The position numbers and the translations under genes are program-made. The notes beneath the pieces were generated by a model. It was given only the letters and a program-made list of their open reading frames with translations, was not told the origin of the DNA and searched no databases. Source: Eopsaltria australis (Eukaryota; Chordata; Aves; Passeriformes; Petroicidae). From it: a stretch of DNA of 64,000 nucleotides. The stretch's first letter is position 1; each line of letters starts with the position of its first letter. This document shows positions 27,896 to 37,243 of the stretch, one piece after another. Where the stretch lies: positions 9,769,001-9,833,000 of the forward strand of contig JAVTVJ010000012.1 in assembly GCA_034509425.1 (NCBI GenBank), read 5' to 3'.

Positions 27896-28504
27896 GTATG
27901 TATACAAATAAAGTAACTTTGAATTTAAGTGTAACATAACCTTTTCTCTTTTTTTCCCCTTAAGTAGTAAATTAAAGATGTAAGCGGTCCAAATTTGCTG
28001 TTATAACTGTTTTGGCAAAGTTTCAGAGGAATTTGCAGAGGAACCAAGCTCAAAATTATCAATTTAATGCATTTTAAGTTACTGGACTCACTCTTTTACA
28101 GTGTTTGTACTGTTTCTATCAGTGGTCTCATTTAAATTGTGAAACTTTCTAAAATAATAGTTATTCATCATAAGTACCATCAGCAGAAATTGATCTTTAG
28201 TATGGAAATCCTTCATTTTAGGCTTTTGTAGAGACTACTGAAGAAGCTGTCTGTAAATCAGTTTTTTCTACAAGAAAATCTCAAATCAGCAGGGAGAGGT
28301 TTCTTTATAAATGAAGTTCTGTGTCAGGTGATTTTCATCTATGCACAGTAGTTTACAGACAATTATGAAAATAAATGGCACTTTTACACTTGATGAAGTG
28401 GACAGGTACTCTTTTCAGAAAATATTAATTAACTAAAAAGCAGTCTCTGCAGTGGCTCTGCCTCTAAATATGCATAATAATTCAGAGCACTATTTATTTA
28501 ACAG

Positions 28505-28645
28505 GTGTGCCTATCTAGTGATGGAGGCAATTGTTTTCAATTATTAAATCTTGAAGATGAAAAAAATTGTAAAAGCAAATATATGTGTACAGTCATTCAG
28601 TCACCTTCATGAGCAATAAGGGAAGCCTCTTCTTCCCTAAGGCAG
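28505..28645 (+). pseudogene. CATSPERB: CATSPERB relic exon 7 with -1 frameshift
   Basis: The exon starts after TATTTATTTAACAG and ends GGCAG|gtgcag. It opens VCLSSDGGNCFQLLNLEDE, matching mammalian I-W-L-S-V-D-G-G-N-T-F-Q-L-I. After a frameshift near 28590 it reads SVTFMSNKGSLFFPKAG, matching A-I-T-F-V-S-Q-R-G-K-V-Y-S-T-K-A-G. The exon is 141 bases long. The entry and exit phases required by its neighbours need one base more, so a net one-base deletion explains the break. Confidence 0.88.
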
Positions 28646-30006
28646 GTGCAGAATTTAAACCTACTTTTGCCATGAAACGTGGCATGAGAGCTACATGAAA
28701 AAGCTCCTGCATTAGGCAGTCTTCACACCTACTTTGTTAATGCTGTTTTACCATAAATATGATATCTAGAGAAACATTAATTCTTCCTGTTAGTAAGTTC
28801 TGAGTGAAGTTCCAGGTTAGAATACTTGATAAAGAAAGGATTTGTAGAAAGCAGTGGTAATGTACTTTATTAGTTGTGTAGTTGGCAGAATCCGGCACAA
28901 TCCTTCATCTAGCTGAAGTGCAGCAGGATCCAGACAAAGTATTACAGTGATACCAACACACAAGCAAGGAAAGTGTAGTCTGTGACTGTGCTAAGCATGA
29001 GCAGTCATGCTTCATTACTGGCTGAAAGGTCATCAAAGGACACAGCAAGCTCATCAGTGATATACCATATATTCCTTGTTCGTCTGCTACAGAATGCAGA
29101 TGGCTGTAGTTAAATAACTCATGTATTGTCACTGTATGGATTGAATCTTGACAGAGAGACTCCTTTCTCCCCTTCCATTTGTTGTAGTGTGCTAAATATA
29201 ACATACTAGGATAACATTGACTTATATATATCATATCAGGAAAGTATAGATTTAATTGATCTGTATTTTAATTAATCTCTTTGCTTGACAAAAAATAGTT
29301 AGTCTGTGTAAGGAGAGAACTCTTTAGAAGTCACTTTCTGTGACAGAACAGTGATTCACCAATCCAAGAGCTGATTTTAATTGAATGTTTTGGTGCTATA
29401 TTTTGCCATGAAGGAAAATAAAATGTGTCATTATTTTTGTGTGGTGTATGTTCTGTGAGAATCAAAACACATTTGGCTCACTGCTCCTCTACTATACAAA
29501 GAAACTTATCAAGTTCAATGTGCATACATAAATTTCACTGAGGGAGGTGTGTACTGATGCTCTAGGGAGAAGGAAATTGTGTATAAAAGATAATTTAAAT
29601 CAATGGTAATTTCGCCATTATTTTTGCCATGCTTTGAGTTGACCCCTACGTTTTCTAATCTATAGATAAGTATACAGATACAAAGCCCTTTATTCTTGTA
29701 GAACCTTCTTGAATTTATTACATGTAAGTATCCACTCCAATTACCACTGCAGGATAATGTACATGGTATTTTTTCAGGTATCTTAGGAAAAAAACATTCT
29801 ATTTTTTTGGGTTCTCAATTTGCTCTGAAAAGATGCTTTTCTTCCCCTTGCCAATTTGCTCTGAAAGTGTTTCTTTAGGTATATGTCAAAGCGAGAGATC
29901 TGATTTAAATACTGAACCTCAATTCTACTCTGTATCATCTTAAGCAGCACAACTTTTGCTTCTCTTCATGTGATTATTTATTTCTAATTTGTTGCCTGTA
30001 TTTCAG

Positions 30007-30105
30007 TTCGGTACATTTGGAAATATATGCCAGGTCTGAGACTAACAGCAAGTGTTGACAGTTTGTACTGTGATCATTTGGGAGCTTTGCATCTAACTAT
30101 TTTGG
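30007..30105 (+). pseudogene. CATSPERB: CATSPERB relic exon 8: open, with intact splice sites
   Basis: The exon is 99 bases, after GTTGCCTGTATTTCAG and before the consensus donor gtaagt. Entry and exit are both phase 1, matching the donor of exon 7. It codes for VRYIWKYMPGLRL, then TASVDSLYCDHLGALHLTIL. The mammalian protein has G-R-Y...T-E-R-I-F-T-L-Y-Y-D-H-L-G-F-L-H-K-L-T-L-G: 8 of 13 positions identical over the core L-Y-x-D-H-L-G region. No stop or frameshift. The downstream open frame to 30380 is intron read-through. Confidence 0.88.
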
Positions 30106-30639
30106 GTAAGTCAAAGTCTGATGGGCTGGAAATAAGGAAGCTAAATGTTTTAAAATCAATGGAGGTCAGCTGTCAAAAAATTCAAATAAGTGTTGTAAAA
30201 TCTCCTTTAAATCTGAAAGGGACAGTTTGCTTGTCATTTTACACGACTTCAAGAAGATTTGATTTCTGCAAGGAACTGAATAAAAAATATCCTTATTGTA
30301 TGAAGAAATGCCAGGCCATTGCATATATGCAGCTGTATGTACATTTTAAATGTGTAAGCTCAACTGTGTGGCATCAGTAATGCAGTCAGAGTAAAATTCA
30401 GGTAAGAGATAACTATGAATCCTGTAGTACCAGTCCCCATTCTACAACAAAGAGAATGATCTGAGAGCCCCTCTTCAGTTCCCTCCAAACTGAGTGTGCT
30501 TGAAAAGGCTTCTTCATGCAACCGATGTGGCCAGGTTACACTTCCCTGGTGCAGAGGGCTTTGAGTGTTCACTTCACCCTTGGAGCACAGCTTGGTGTTG
30601 CTGCATAGGCAGACAGTACTATGTATGAAAAACTACATT

Positions 30640-30760
30640 TCTGACTTACACCTTTTCACTTATCCACATTAAATTTCACCTGCTCTTTTATAATCAGTCT
30701 GATGATACCATGACATCCCTCTGCAACTGTGCAGTAACAAACAAAAGAATGTTGGCCAAA
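30640..30760 (-). mobile_element. Ancient LINE fragment (CR1/L3-like)
   Basis: The stretch around CACATTAAATTTCACCTGC, followed by a C-A-T-C-C-C-T-C-T-G-C-A-A-C region, recalls a widespread, strongly diverged sauropsid CR1/L3-type element, here in antisense. It lies in the intron between relic exons 8 and 9. Identification is from memory of the consensus. Confidence 0.4.
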
Positions 30761-30902
30761 TACTTCAGAGCTTCTATTTTTACTTTTTTGATATGTTGTT
30801 TTAGATGTTATAAGCATAATAAATGTTCTAACAAATGTGAAAATTCACGATTGTGGAACTATGGTCAAACATAACATTTTTTATCAATATTTACTTTTTC
30901 AG

Positions 30903-31080
30903 CTTTTCAAAAATAGATCTACCAGTAGTAATTCTGATTCACCAAAGCACCTCTATTTTAAGGAAACAAGTTCTGAAAGCAAGGACACAGCCTATTTAGC
31001 ACAAACTAAACTGTTTGGTCTGCCTTTAGCTCAGTATTGATGACATCAATGTCATCAGACTATTTCTAGTTCCAAAGATT
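30903..31080 (+). pseudogene. CATSPERB: CATSPERB relic segment 9 with frameshift
   Basis: After the acceptor TTTACTTTTTCAG, one frame contains DTAYLAQTKLFGLPLAQY and a stop. This compares with T-A-F-(4)-R-N-L-F-G-Q-P-P in the mammal, gapless with T-A, L-F-G and P shared. In a second frame from about 31030 it reads SIDDINVIRLFLVPK, against S-L-D-E-I-I-F-F-A-Y-V-P-E. Two frames are needed, so a frameshift separates them. Confidence 0.65.
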
Positions 31081-31099
31081 CATAGATTTCTTGGTGTTC

Positions 31100-31440
31100 T
31101 GGTTAAGGAATGGTGCTCCCCAGTTTAGTGCTCCCACTGAGACTCTCCGAACTGGGCTGCCATTCACTCGCTCCCCCTTCCCTCCCTCCCTGTGGAGGGC
31201 TGAAGAGGAGAACTAGGGGCACAAAAGGCAAAGATCAAAGGTTGAGAGAAAAACAAATTACTGGGAACAGCAATGAGATAAGAAAACAACCAGTAACAGC
31301 AGCAGTATTAATAATAAAATACTCCCCCCATACCCAGAAAATGACACAAGGCATTCTAGAGTAACCTCCATGTCCTAGACTGTGCCCCCTCCTGACTACT
31401 GCAAAAATTAACCCTGTCCTGGCTGCAACCAGGACACTTA
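31100..31440. mobile_element. ERVL-type LTR fragment (avian)
   Basis: The interval has composition and phrases characteristic of avian ERVL LTRs as I remember them: a CTCCC-rich start, a GGGCTGAAGAGGAGAA block, an AACAG..AATAATAAAATA block, and ACCCTGTCCTGGCTGCAACC near the end. There is no coding region. It is probably a degraded solo LTR, inserted next to relic segment 9. Orientation and ends are uncertain. Confidence 0.45.
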
Positions 31441-32457
31441 GTTGCCTACACGATTCATACAGAACTCTGGAAAAATCAGGAGGTCTGGATGAGCTCAAAA
31501 ACAAATAGATACTATATGTAACAGATCATGCCTTACTTGTTGAGTATTTATGCAACTCAGCCTAAACAAAATAGTTGTTATCAGTTGTAAAGATGTATTA
31601 TGTTGTTATTTGATCAGAAGTTTTCAGACACACATAACAAGAAACAGAAAGTTGTATAGCATCAGTGAGTACAGTAGATTATTAGTACCAAAACTACCTG
31701 AGAAAATCTTTTAGGTTACCACCACTTCTTATAATCTATCATATCTGCTGACAAAATCAGTTTGACAGGCATTGTAAAAGATGTCAGTCAATCCTGAGAG
31801 ATTTGTATCCTTAGCTACCTTTCAAGGAAATCATTTGAACTCTTCTTAGAAGCTGCATATTTTCAATAGGTAGACACTCAATGGTTTCTACCTATCTTCT
31901 TGTTTATTAGGTAAGTATTTTACTTCCACAAGAGTTCCTAGAATTCACAGTCATGGGCCTGTGTGAAGTGATTCTTCAAGTGTGTCCACTGTTAAACTGA
32001 TGTATTTTATCTTTCTCTTGAGCTGTATCAGGTTTTTCTGATATGTTCCAAATTTTTAGAGGTAGGTGAAAGTAGGAATAAACACAGAGGGGAGATAGGG
32101 CATTCAATCCCCTACTACATTTTTAAGGAAACTTTGCTTAGCAGCATTTACTGCAATCAGTGATAAAGCAGCAGAGTAAAACTTTGGTGATCTTTTAACA
32201 CTGTTTCTCCACCATACTCTGTCTTCCATAATGTTCACATATGCACCATAACCTAACCTTCTTTGTAACATTCTAAAGATCTGGGTCATTTTTTAAGAAA
32301 TGTTGCCATTTAAAAATAACAAATTCCCACATCTTTTGTCTTCTCCAAACCACAAATCTATGTGGAAATTATTTCTCTGTACATTTCAGATCTCATTGTA
32401 TAAAAATGTTTTACATTGCTGTCTTTACTGACCTATTTAAGGACCAGGCAATTTCAG

Positions 32458-32600
32458 TTGACATATATACCACCTTGCATGAATGTGTGCTCCAAAACAG
32501 CTCTCTCAGATGTCACAAGGCACTTTACTGTGCATTTTAGTAAAGAAAAAACAGCTGCTGCTGCTTTTTATGAGTACTCCCTTAAGAAGGAGAGATTATG
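32458..32600 (+). pseudogene. CATSPERB: CATSPERB relic segment 10
   Basis: After AGGCAATTTCAG the open frame reads TYIPPCMNVCSKTALSDVTR, followed by HFTVHFSKEKTAAAAFYEYS. The mammalian protein has S-S-C-L, N-K-A-G-N-V-Y-K-L-T-L-D-S, then V-V-Q-A-L-F-E-D-T-D-I-E-K. C, K, [N/D]-V-x-[K/R], T, S and the A-x-F...[I/L]-x-K segment agree in order, with a few residues inserted in the bird. The frame is open here. Confidence 0.5.
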
Positions 32601-32732
32601 GAACTGTATTCTGTGTGTATGTGCATGCAGATATCCTAGCTATGTCTATGCATAGAGACAGACTATAAACAACTTTAGGGTGGCTTCTTAGTTTGAATTT
32701 GATACAATCATTTCACTTACTGGACAGCTCAG

Positions 32733-32938
32733 GACCTTCTGCCAATAACTGTGGCAATAGCTGCAGAATATATATGGACAAGGCTGTATGAACTCTATTT
32801 ACAAGAAAGAAGGCAAGTAATTGTTCTTTGTCTTTTTCAGCAGACAGGCAAAGGACATAAAATCACAGAATCTAAGCCTGTCTCACAAGCTGGTAGCATT
32901 ACAAGGACTTACTCTCAAATATTTTTTCATCTGTGCAG
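32733..32938 (+). pseudogene. CATSPERB: CATSPERB relic segment 11 with frameshift
   Basis: The frame contains ITVAIAAEY and then VLCLFQQTGKGHKITESKP. Mammalian CATSPERB has N-A-L-A-I-A-T...F-L-Y-N-F-G-Q-R-N-G-R-T-W-K-I-Y-S-K-P. L, F, Q, G, K-I and S-K-P are shared with near-constant spacing. After about 32890 a second frame gives LVALQGLTLKYFFICAG, resembling I-V-K-Y-I-D-L-G-N-S-Y-V-L. The right edge is a good donor, GTGCAG|gtcacc. The left edge is uncertain because its polypyrimidine tract is weak. Confidence 0.65.
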
Positions 32939-33172
32939 GTCACCTGCCATCCACATCTGGTATTTTCCTGTTTGTTTTAACTGCAGAAATTTTTTCTTCA
33001 AAATTTTAAAAAATAGTATAAAAGACACACACTTTTTACTTAGGGATTTATCCATAACAATCAGAAAGTGATACTTCTTGTCATTATTGGCCAGTTGAAG
33101 CAACATTTGAACATGAGTCATTAATTTGATACAGTAAAGGGGGCATTAATACATGTTCTCTCTTATTTCAAG

Positions 33173-33345
33173 CTGTGAACTGTGGTCCTGTATTCCAATG
33201 CCACTGTTTGCTATTCAGAATAGGCCCACCACTTCTTTGGAAGCTTCATGTGAAATGCAGGTTCCAGAGAACGCGGTAGCTAAAAAGTCATTACCTTTAG
33301 CAGATGGGAAGTATTTTACATCTCTGACAATTAGTAGCAGCTCCC
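33173..33345 (+). pseudogene. CATSPERB: CATSPERB relic segment 12
   Basis: After CTCTTATTTCAAG the open frame reads CIPMPLFAIQNRP, TTSLEASCEM and later YFTSLTISSSSQI. The mammalian protein has E-I-P-L-L-T-V-F-V-G-N-P-N-L-L-E-V-T-A-E-V and then S-Y-V-I-T-I-S-A-A-S-K-V. I-P, N, P, L-E, E and T-I-S-x-x-S agree. The bird has about 15 extra residues between the two strands. The frame itself is open. Confidence 0.55.
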
Positions 33346-33613
33346 AGATAACAGCTTCTCCTCAGTTCAGACATCAGAAGGACTCAAAAGATCCTACACC
33401 TTATGGATGAAAAATTTAGTTCTTGGTAGCTTGTCAGAGCCCAGCACTCTGACTGGTTGCCTTTAGATATACCACATGAGGAGTGTTTAATGTTTAATAC
33501 CAAATTTACTTATTTGGTATAGTTGGCATTACATGGCAGTTCAATTTAGCACTGTGATACAGAAATCAATTGAAATCACAGCACAAGCATAATATAGCAG
33601 TTGCAATATTCAG

Positions 33614-33941
33614 GTGTAGTTAAATCTCTGATCTAATGTATTCTCATTACTGGTCCCTGTATGCTCACTGTCATGACATCCCCAGTCACCTGGAAAGAAC
33701 AAATGGATGGAAGCCAGCTCAAGCCTGTTTCTCCCTTCAAAATGTATAATTTGTCCAATTTTTATGCCTTATGTTGTGCCAAGCTACCTATGCATTGCCC
33801 CACCACCCCCATCCCCCAGTGTGGGTCTGGCTGGCTCACAAAGGCATTGCTGTTTGTTAATAATTTTGGAACCTGACGATTCACTGATGAAATTGTCTGT
33901 AACTAAAACCAAGGTTACTGTCCAGTTTACCTGGCATCAAA
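33614..33941 (+). pseudogene. CATSPERB: CATSPERB relic segment 13 with in-frame stop
   Basis: It begins at ATATTCAG and ends at a perfect donor (CATCAAA|gtaagt). One frame gives SGVVKSLI, a TAA at 33634-33636, then ITGPCMLTVMTSPVTW, LKPVSPFKMYNLSNFY and CCAKLPMHC, and later LTKALLFVNN. The mammal has I-S-G-V-H-K...N-L-I-K-T-L, I-N-Y-R-P-P...I-P-L-T, S-K-P-I-P-R-N-M-F-H-M-S...F-K-Q-C-A-N-V and S-H-A-V-A-F-S-D. The stop replaces the lysine of N-L-I-K. A frame change around 33875 precedes KVTVQFTWHQ, comparable to L-V-T-V-T-E-V-N-M-R. Confidence 0.72.
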
Positions 33942-34454
33942 GTAAGTTCAGCTTCCTTGATATTACTTTATTCCCTGACCTCACTGGGGTTTGCCCTTCT
34001 TTGACCTCTCCTCCACAGCAGGGCTGTGCGGGTTGGTTACGCAGCTGAACTGCCAAAACCCCTCCTGAGTCCAGCAGTCAGTGCACGTTGGTACCACGCA
34101 TGGCTTTGCCTCCCTTGAGCAGCAGTAACAGAGAAGTCCTTGCTGAATCACGTCACCACACAGCCCAGGATGCTACAAGCAGCCTGGTCTTGTGAATAGC
34201 AAGGGATGTCAGAAGCTATTGCTCTGTGAACAGCAGCTCCTGTCTCACATTTCTGCTGAGCTTGGAACCTAAACTTTGAAACTCAAATTGGATTTAAATG
34301 CATAAACATTTCCCATTTATTTCAAGCATGCATATAAATGTGGTTATAGCTGTCTATAAATAAATAGGCCCTAAATTTTTTTTTCTTATTTGTGATATGC
34401 TTTGAACATTGTTGTACAATCATTTGAGAAATCACTATAGTAATTAGTGTTCAC

Positions 34455-34588
34455 TATAGAGGCACCTGGATCTGGTGCTGGGTGATACAGTTTAGTAGTT
34501 CAGGGGTTACACTGTTAGTGCTGGGTTAACAGTTGAACTTCATGATCTTAAAGGTTTCTTGCAACCTTGATGATTCCACGATTCTGTA
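34455..34588 (+). mobile_element. CR1 LINE, 3' end
   Basis: The segment from TCTGGTGCTGGGTGA through CATGATCTTAAAGGTTTCTT to GATGATTCCACGATTCTG matches the familiar 3' untranslated region of avian CR1 elements, ending in the imperfect ATTCYRYG repeat. It is 5'-truncated, as most CR1 copies are. Confidence 0.8.
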
Positions 34589-35839
34589 GCATATTAAAGT
34601 ATTGTCAATACAAGGTAATTATTAATGCTTCAAAATCTTTTATGAGCTCACAAGTCACTTCAATACCTCATTTTCCTTACTGTTTGTTCTGCTAATTCTT
34701 GGCTAATTGCTCCTTTTTCTCTGAGTTTTTGCTTACTCCTTCTACTTCGCCTTCCCAGAGACAACACTCCCTTTCAGCCAATTTCTACTCTTTGGGCATA
34801 GCTTGCACTCCACTTTTCCCCATGGCTTTGTTTGAGGCAGAGGCCCCTCAGAGTTTGTCTCTTTCAGAAAGAAGCTGACTCTTCATATTGCTCTTACTGA
34901 AAGATGATTTCCATACCTACCAATACTACAAGTCCAGTAAATTTGTAACATTCTTATCTTCTGTCAACTCATAGTCCTGATGAGGTTTAAAAGAACCTTG
35001 TTGTAAACAGCCCTTTCCAGCAAGGCAACAGTTCCTACTCCGTGTGGACACAGTTACTGCCCTTCACTCACACACACAACTTCTTAAATAGCTGGTACTT
35101 AGCAGATCACTGAATAGGTCAAATTAATAGAATAGAAGCAAAGTGAATGTAAGTAACCGAGATCAGTATATAAATAGAATCTTACTCTAAGAAAAAAATG
35201 TGTATGGTTTGATAATTATTTTAATTGTGTGAAAAAATAGGGATTTTGATGGGGTATGTCTTGTAAGTTGTTTCTATTGGTAAAAGTTTGCATGATAAAT
35301 TGTTTAGGAGGAGATTGTCTTAATCACTAAGATAAACATCTCTCACCCAGACTTGAGAAGGGTAATTTGGCAGTAATTGGTCTCCACTAGTCAAAGGTGA
35401 AGTTTACCCTGACTGACCTTTTATTGAAAAGACAAGCACATAGTATTAGCAGTGTTCAAATCACTAAGGAAACCAGTGTCTAGATACTAGAACTTAACAT
35501 TTCCTCTAAATCAGGAGGAAAAAAAATACTTCAAAGACATATTTCATAAAGATTACAGCATTTATGAATGCAGGTCCCTTTAGGAAATTTGCAAAATTTA
35601 CGCTCTTAGGTCCCAAAGCACACCTTTGAAAATCCGAGCTCTCAGAGGAGACAAAATCCTGTCCCATGCATCTGATGTGATGTGAGCTACACTTAACTTA
35701 TCGGGGGAGGCAGGAAGGAATTCAAGGTGTTCTTGACACAGCAGTCCTTTATCCTACACTGGGCAAGCACCCTGCTGATGATCAGAGTAGCACCAGGATT
35801 TATGATGGGAGTAGGTGACCTATCAAGATGCTTTTATAG

Positions 35840-36071
35840 TATGCATACCTTCAAGAATACTAAAATCTTGAAAGTCAGTTTATTAGTTTCAGGCCCAGTT
35901 ATTGATTTCAGTAATACCTGTCTGACCTTTCTGTCTCTTAAAGGAAAAACAAGCAACTATGCTGTGCCACTCTACCAATGTACCAACAGTCATGCATTGA
36001 TTGCTGTGGCTGGAATTCTGGCTGGAATTGTTCCCTCCCACAGCTACCTGATGAGTCCATCCTGTGTATAG
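35840..36071 (+). pseudogene. CATSPERB: CATSPERB relic segment 14 (membrane-proximal and truncated TM helix)
   Basis: After GATGCTTTTATAG the open frame reads FKNTKILKVSLLVSGPVIDF, then SNTCLTF, and later NSHALIAVAGILAGIV, ending in TAG at 36069. The mammalian C-terminal part has I-K-G-S-E-L-F-H-F-R-V-T-V-I-S-G-V-T-F-C-N-L-I-E-E-F, then H-T-L-I-A-V-A-T-A-V-V-L-G-G-L-I, the transmembrane helix. S-G-x-V-x-F-x-N...F and H-x-L-I-A-V-A are shared. The bird frame loses hydrophobicity after about 14 residues and stops, so the helix and the cytoplasmic tail are missing. Confidence 0.7.
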
Positions 36072-36399
36072 GAGCTCTTCATTCTGGATTCTCACTCACT
36101 GCACAATGACTTTGCAGCCTAATTGTTGATTTCTGGTCTCTGGTCTTGAGACTATTGTTATACTAATAACAATACTAATAACTAGAGCAGGAAATCAAAA
36201 CCATTTCCAGCCATCAGCCAGGAACTTAGGGCACTCTTCCTGCTGCAGTGTTACAGGTTGAAGCACCATGCTTCCTCACACATGCAGTATTTCTGGCTTC
36301 ATTTCCCCGTGTAAATGCCTAAGAGCAAGTATTTCTGCACTAGGAAAGATGGAGACAGCAAGATCCTCACCCAGCTTTACAAGCTAACAGGATTGTCTC

Positions 36400-36515
36400 T
36401 TGAGAAAAGGGCTTGGATTCAGGCTGTGGAGGGAGTTGAACACAGGGCTTGTACTTTCTGGGTGAGTGCTCTGACTGGTAGAGTTGTACTGCCAACAACC
36501 AGCACAACCAGCAAC
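36400..36515 (-). mobile_element. Possible ancient tRNA-derived SINE
   Basis: On the minus strand, CTACCAGTCAGAGCACTCAC followed about 20 bases later by TGTGTTCAACTCC resembles the A and B boxes of a tRNA-derived pol III promoter. A similar diverged sequence is common in turtles, crocodilians and birds as I recall. The 90-codon open frame at 36315-36590 overlaps it and is therefore not a gene. Confidence 0.4.
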
Positions 36516-36719
36516 AGCTGGTTTTGGAAAACTAAAGTAGCTACACACATTTTAAAACTGAAGAGGGCACCTGAGACTCCTTTTACCTAACTCCATGTGC
36601 CAGTGGGACAGATCTCCTCAGGAAACTGATGTGCTGCTCCACTTACATTTGGATCCTTATTAACTTATGTGGGAGCTGGGAGGTTACTTGCATAGGTCAC
36701 AGCAGGCTTGGTAATGCTC

Positions 36720-36982
36720 AGAAAAGGGTTGAAAAAACACAATGACAAAAGCAATGGTCACAATAGGAAGCGGAGGAAATTCCATTTAAACATAAGAAAA
36801 AACTATTTTACTGTGAGGATGCTTAAATACCCCTTGGGGACTCTCCATCCTTGGAGATACTCAAAACCTAACTGGACAAGATCCAGAGCAGCCCTTTCTA
36901 GTGGATTCTATTTTGTGCAGGGCATTTAGACCAGGCAGTCTCCATAAGTCCCTTCCAACTTCAATTATTCTGTGTTTCTGTG
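36720..36982 (+). mobile_element. CR1 LINE, 3' portion
   Basis: The stretch follows the canonical CR1 3' region: AAATTCCATTTAAACATAAG, ACTATTTTACTGTGAGGATG, TCTCCATCCTTGGAGATACT, AACTGGACAAGATCC, then CCCTTCCAACTTCAATTATT and CTGTG-type end units. It is moderately diverged and 5'-truncated. The open frame at 36708-36929 is contained in it. Confidence 0.92.
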
Positions 36983-37193
36983 AACACTGAGAATTTGAAG
37001 GCCAAACAGAAAGGCAAACTTTGACCCCAGACTCAGCTTTTTGTTCTTGAAACTCAGATAAATCCTATTTTTGGTATCCAAATTCTCACTGAGATCAAAG
37101 TGAAGAAAACCAGCTGTGAGAACTTCCTTTACACTTACATGTATTTTCTTTCATGCATTAACATGGTTAAACTTAAAAAGAAATGTGTGTGCT

Positions 37194-37243
37194 GTGGGGG
37201 TGGATGGGTGTGTGGGTGGATGGGTGTGTGTGTGTGTGTGTGT
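37194..37243. repeat. GT-rich microsatellite with GGAT interruptions
   Basis: It consists of GGGTGGAT and GTGTGGGTGGAT units followed by an uninterrupted (TG) run of about nine units, then an A run. A typical dinucleotide microsatellite, likely polymorphic. Confidence 0.9.

Larger units (their letters stand above)
21329..36071 (+). pseudogene. CATSPERB: CATSPERB unitary pseudogene (whole locus)
   Basis: CATSPERB is a single-pass membrane glycoprotein with a large extracellular part. It is an accessory subunit of the CatSper calcium channel of the sperm flagellum. In mammals it lies between TC2N and PPP4R3A in the same orientation, exactly as here. Fourteen segments on the + strand align by eye with mammalian CATSPERB in strict N-to-C order at about 21.33, 23.02, 24.11, 24.62, 27.20, 27.75, 28.51, 30.01, 30.90, 32.46, 32.73, 33.17, 33.61 and 35.84 kb. 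Many are flanked by good AG and GT splice sites. In-frame stops (27255, 27781, 33634 and one near 24637) and frameshifts (near 27868, 28590, 31030, 32890) show that no full protein can be made. The signal-peptide exon was not found. The locus is compact (about 15 kb). I am confident of identity from collinearity; single exon edges are approximate. Confidence 0.85.

Noticed and set aside
30106..30380. Continuation of the 117-codon frame through the exon 8 donor
   Set aside because: The consensus gtaagt at 30106 and loss of similarity after it show this is intron read-through.
36315..36590. A 91-codon + strand open frame
   Set aside because: It overlaps the SINE-like sequence and shows no protein similarity.
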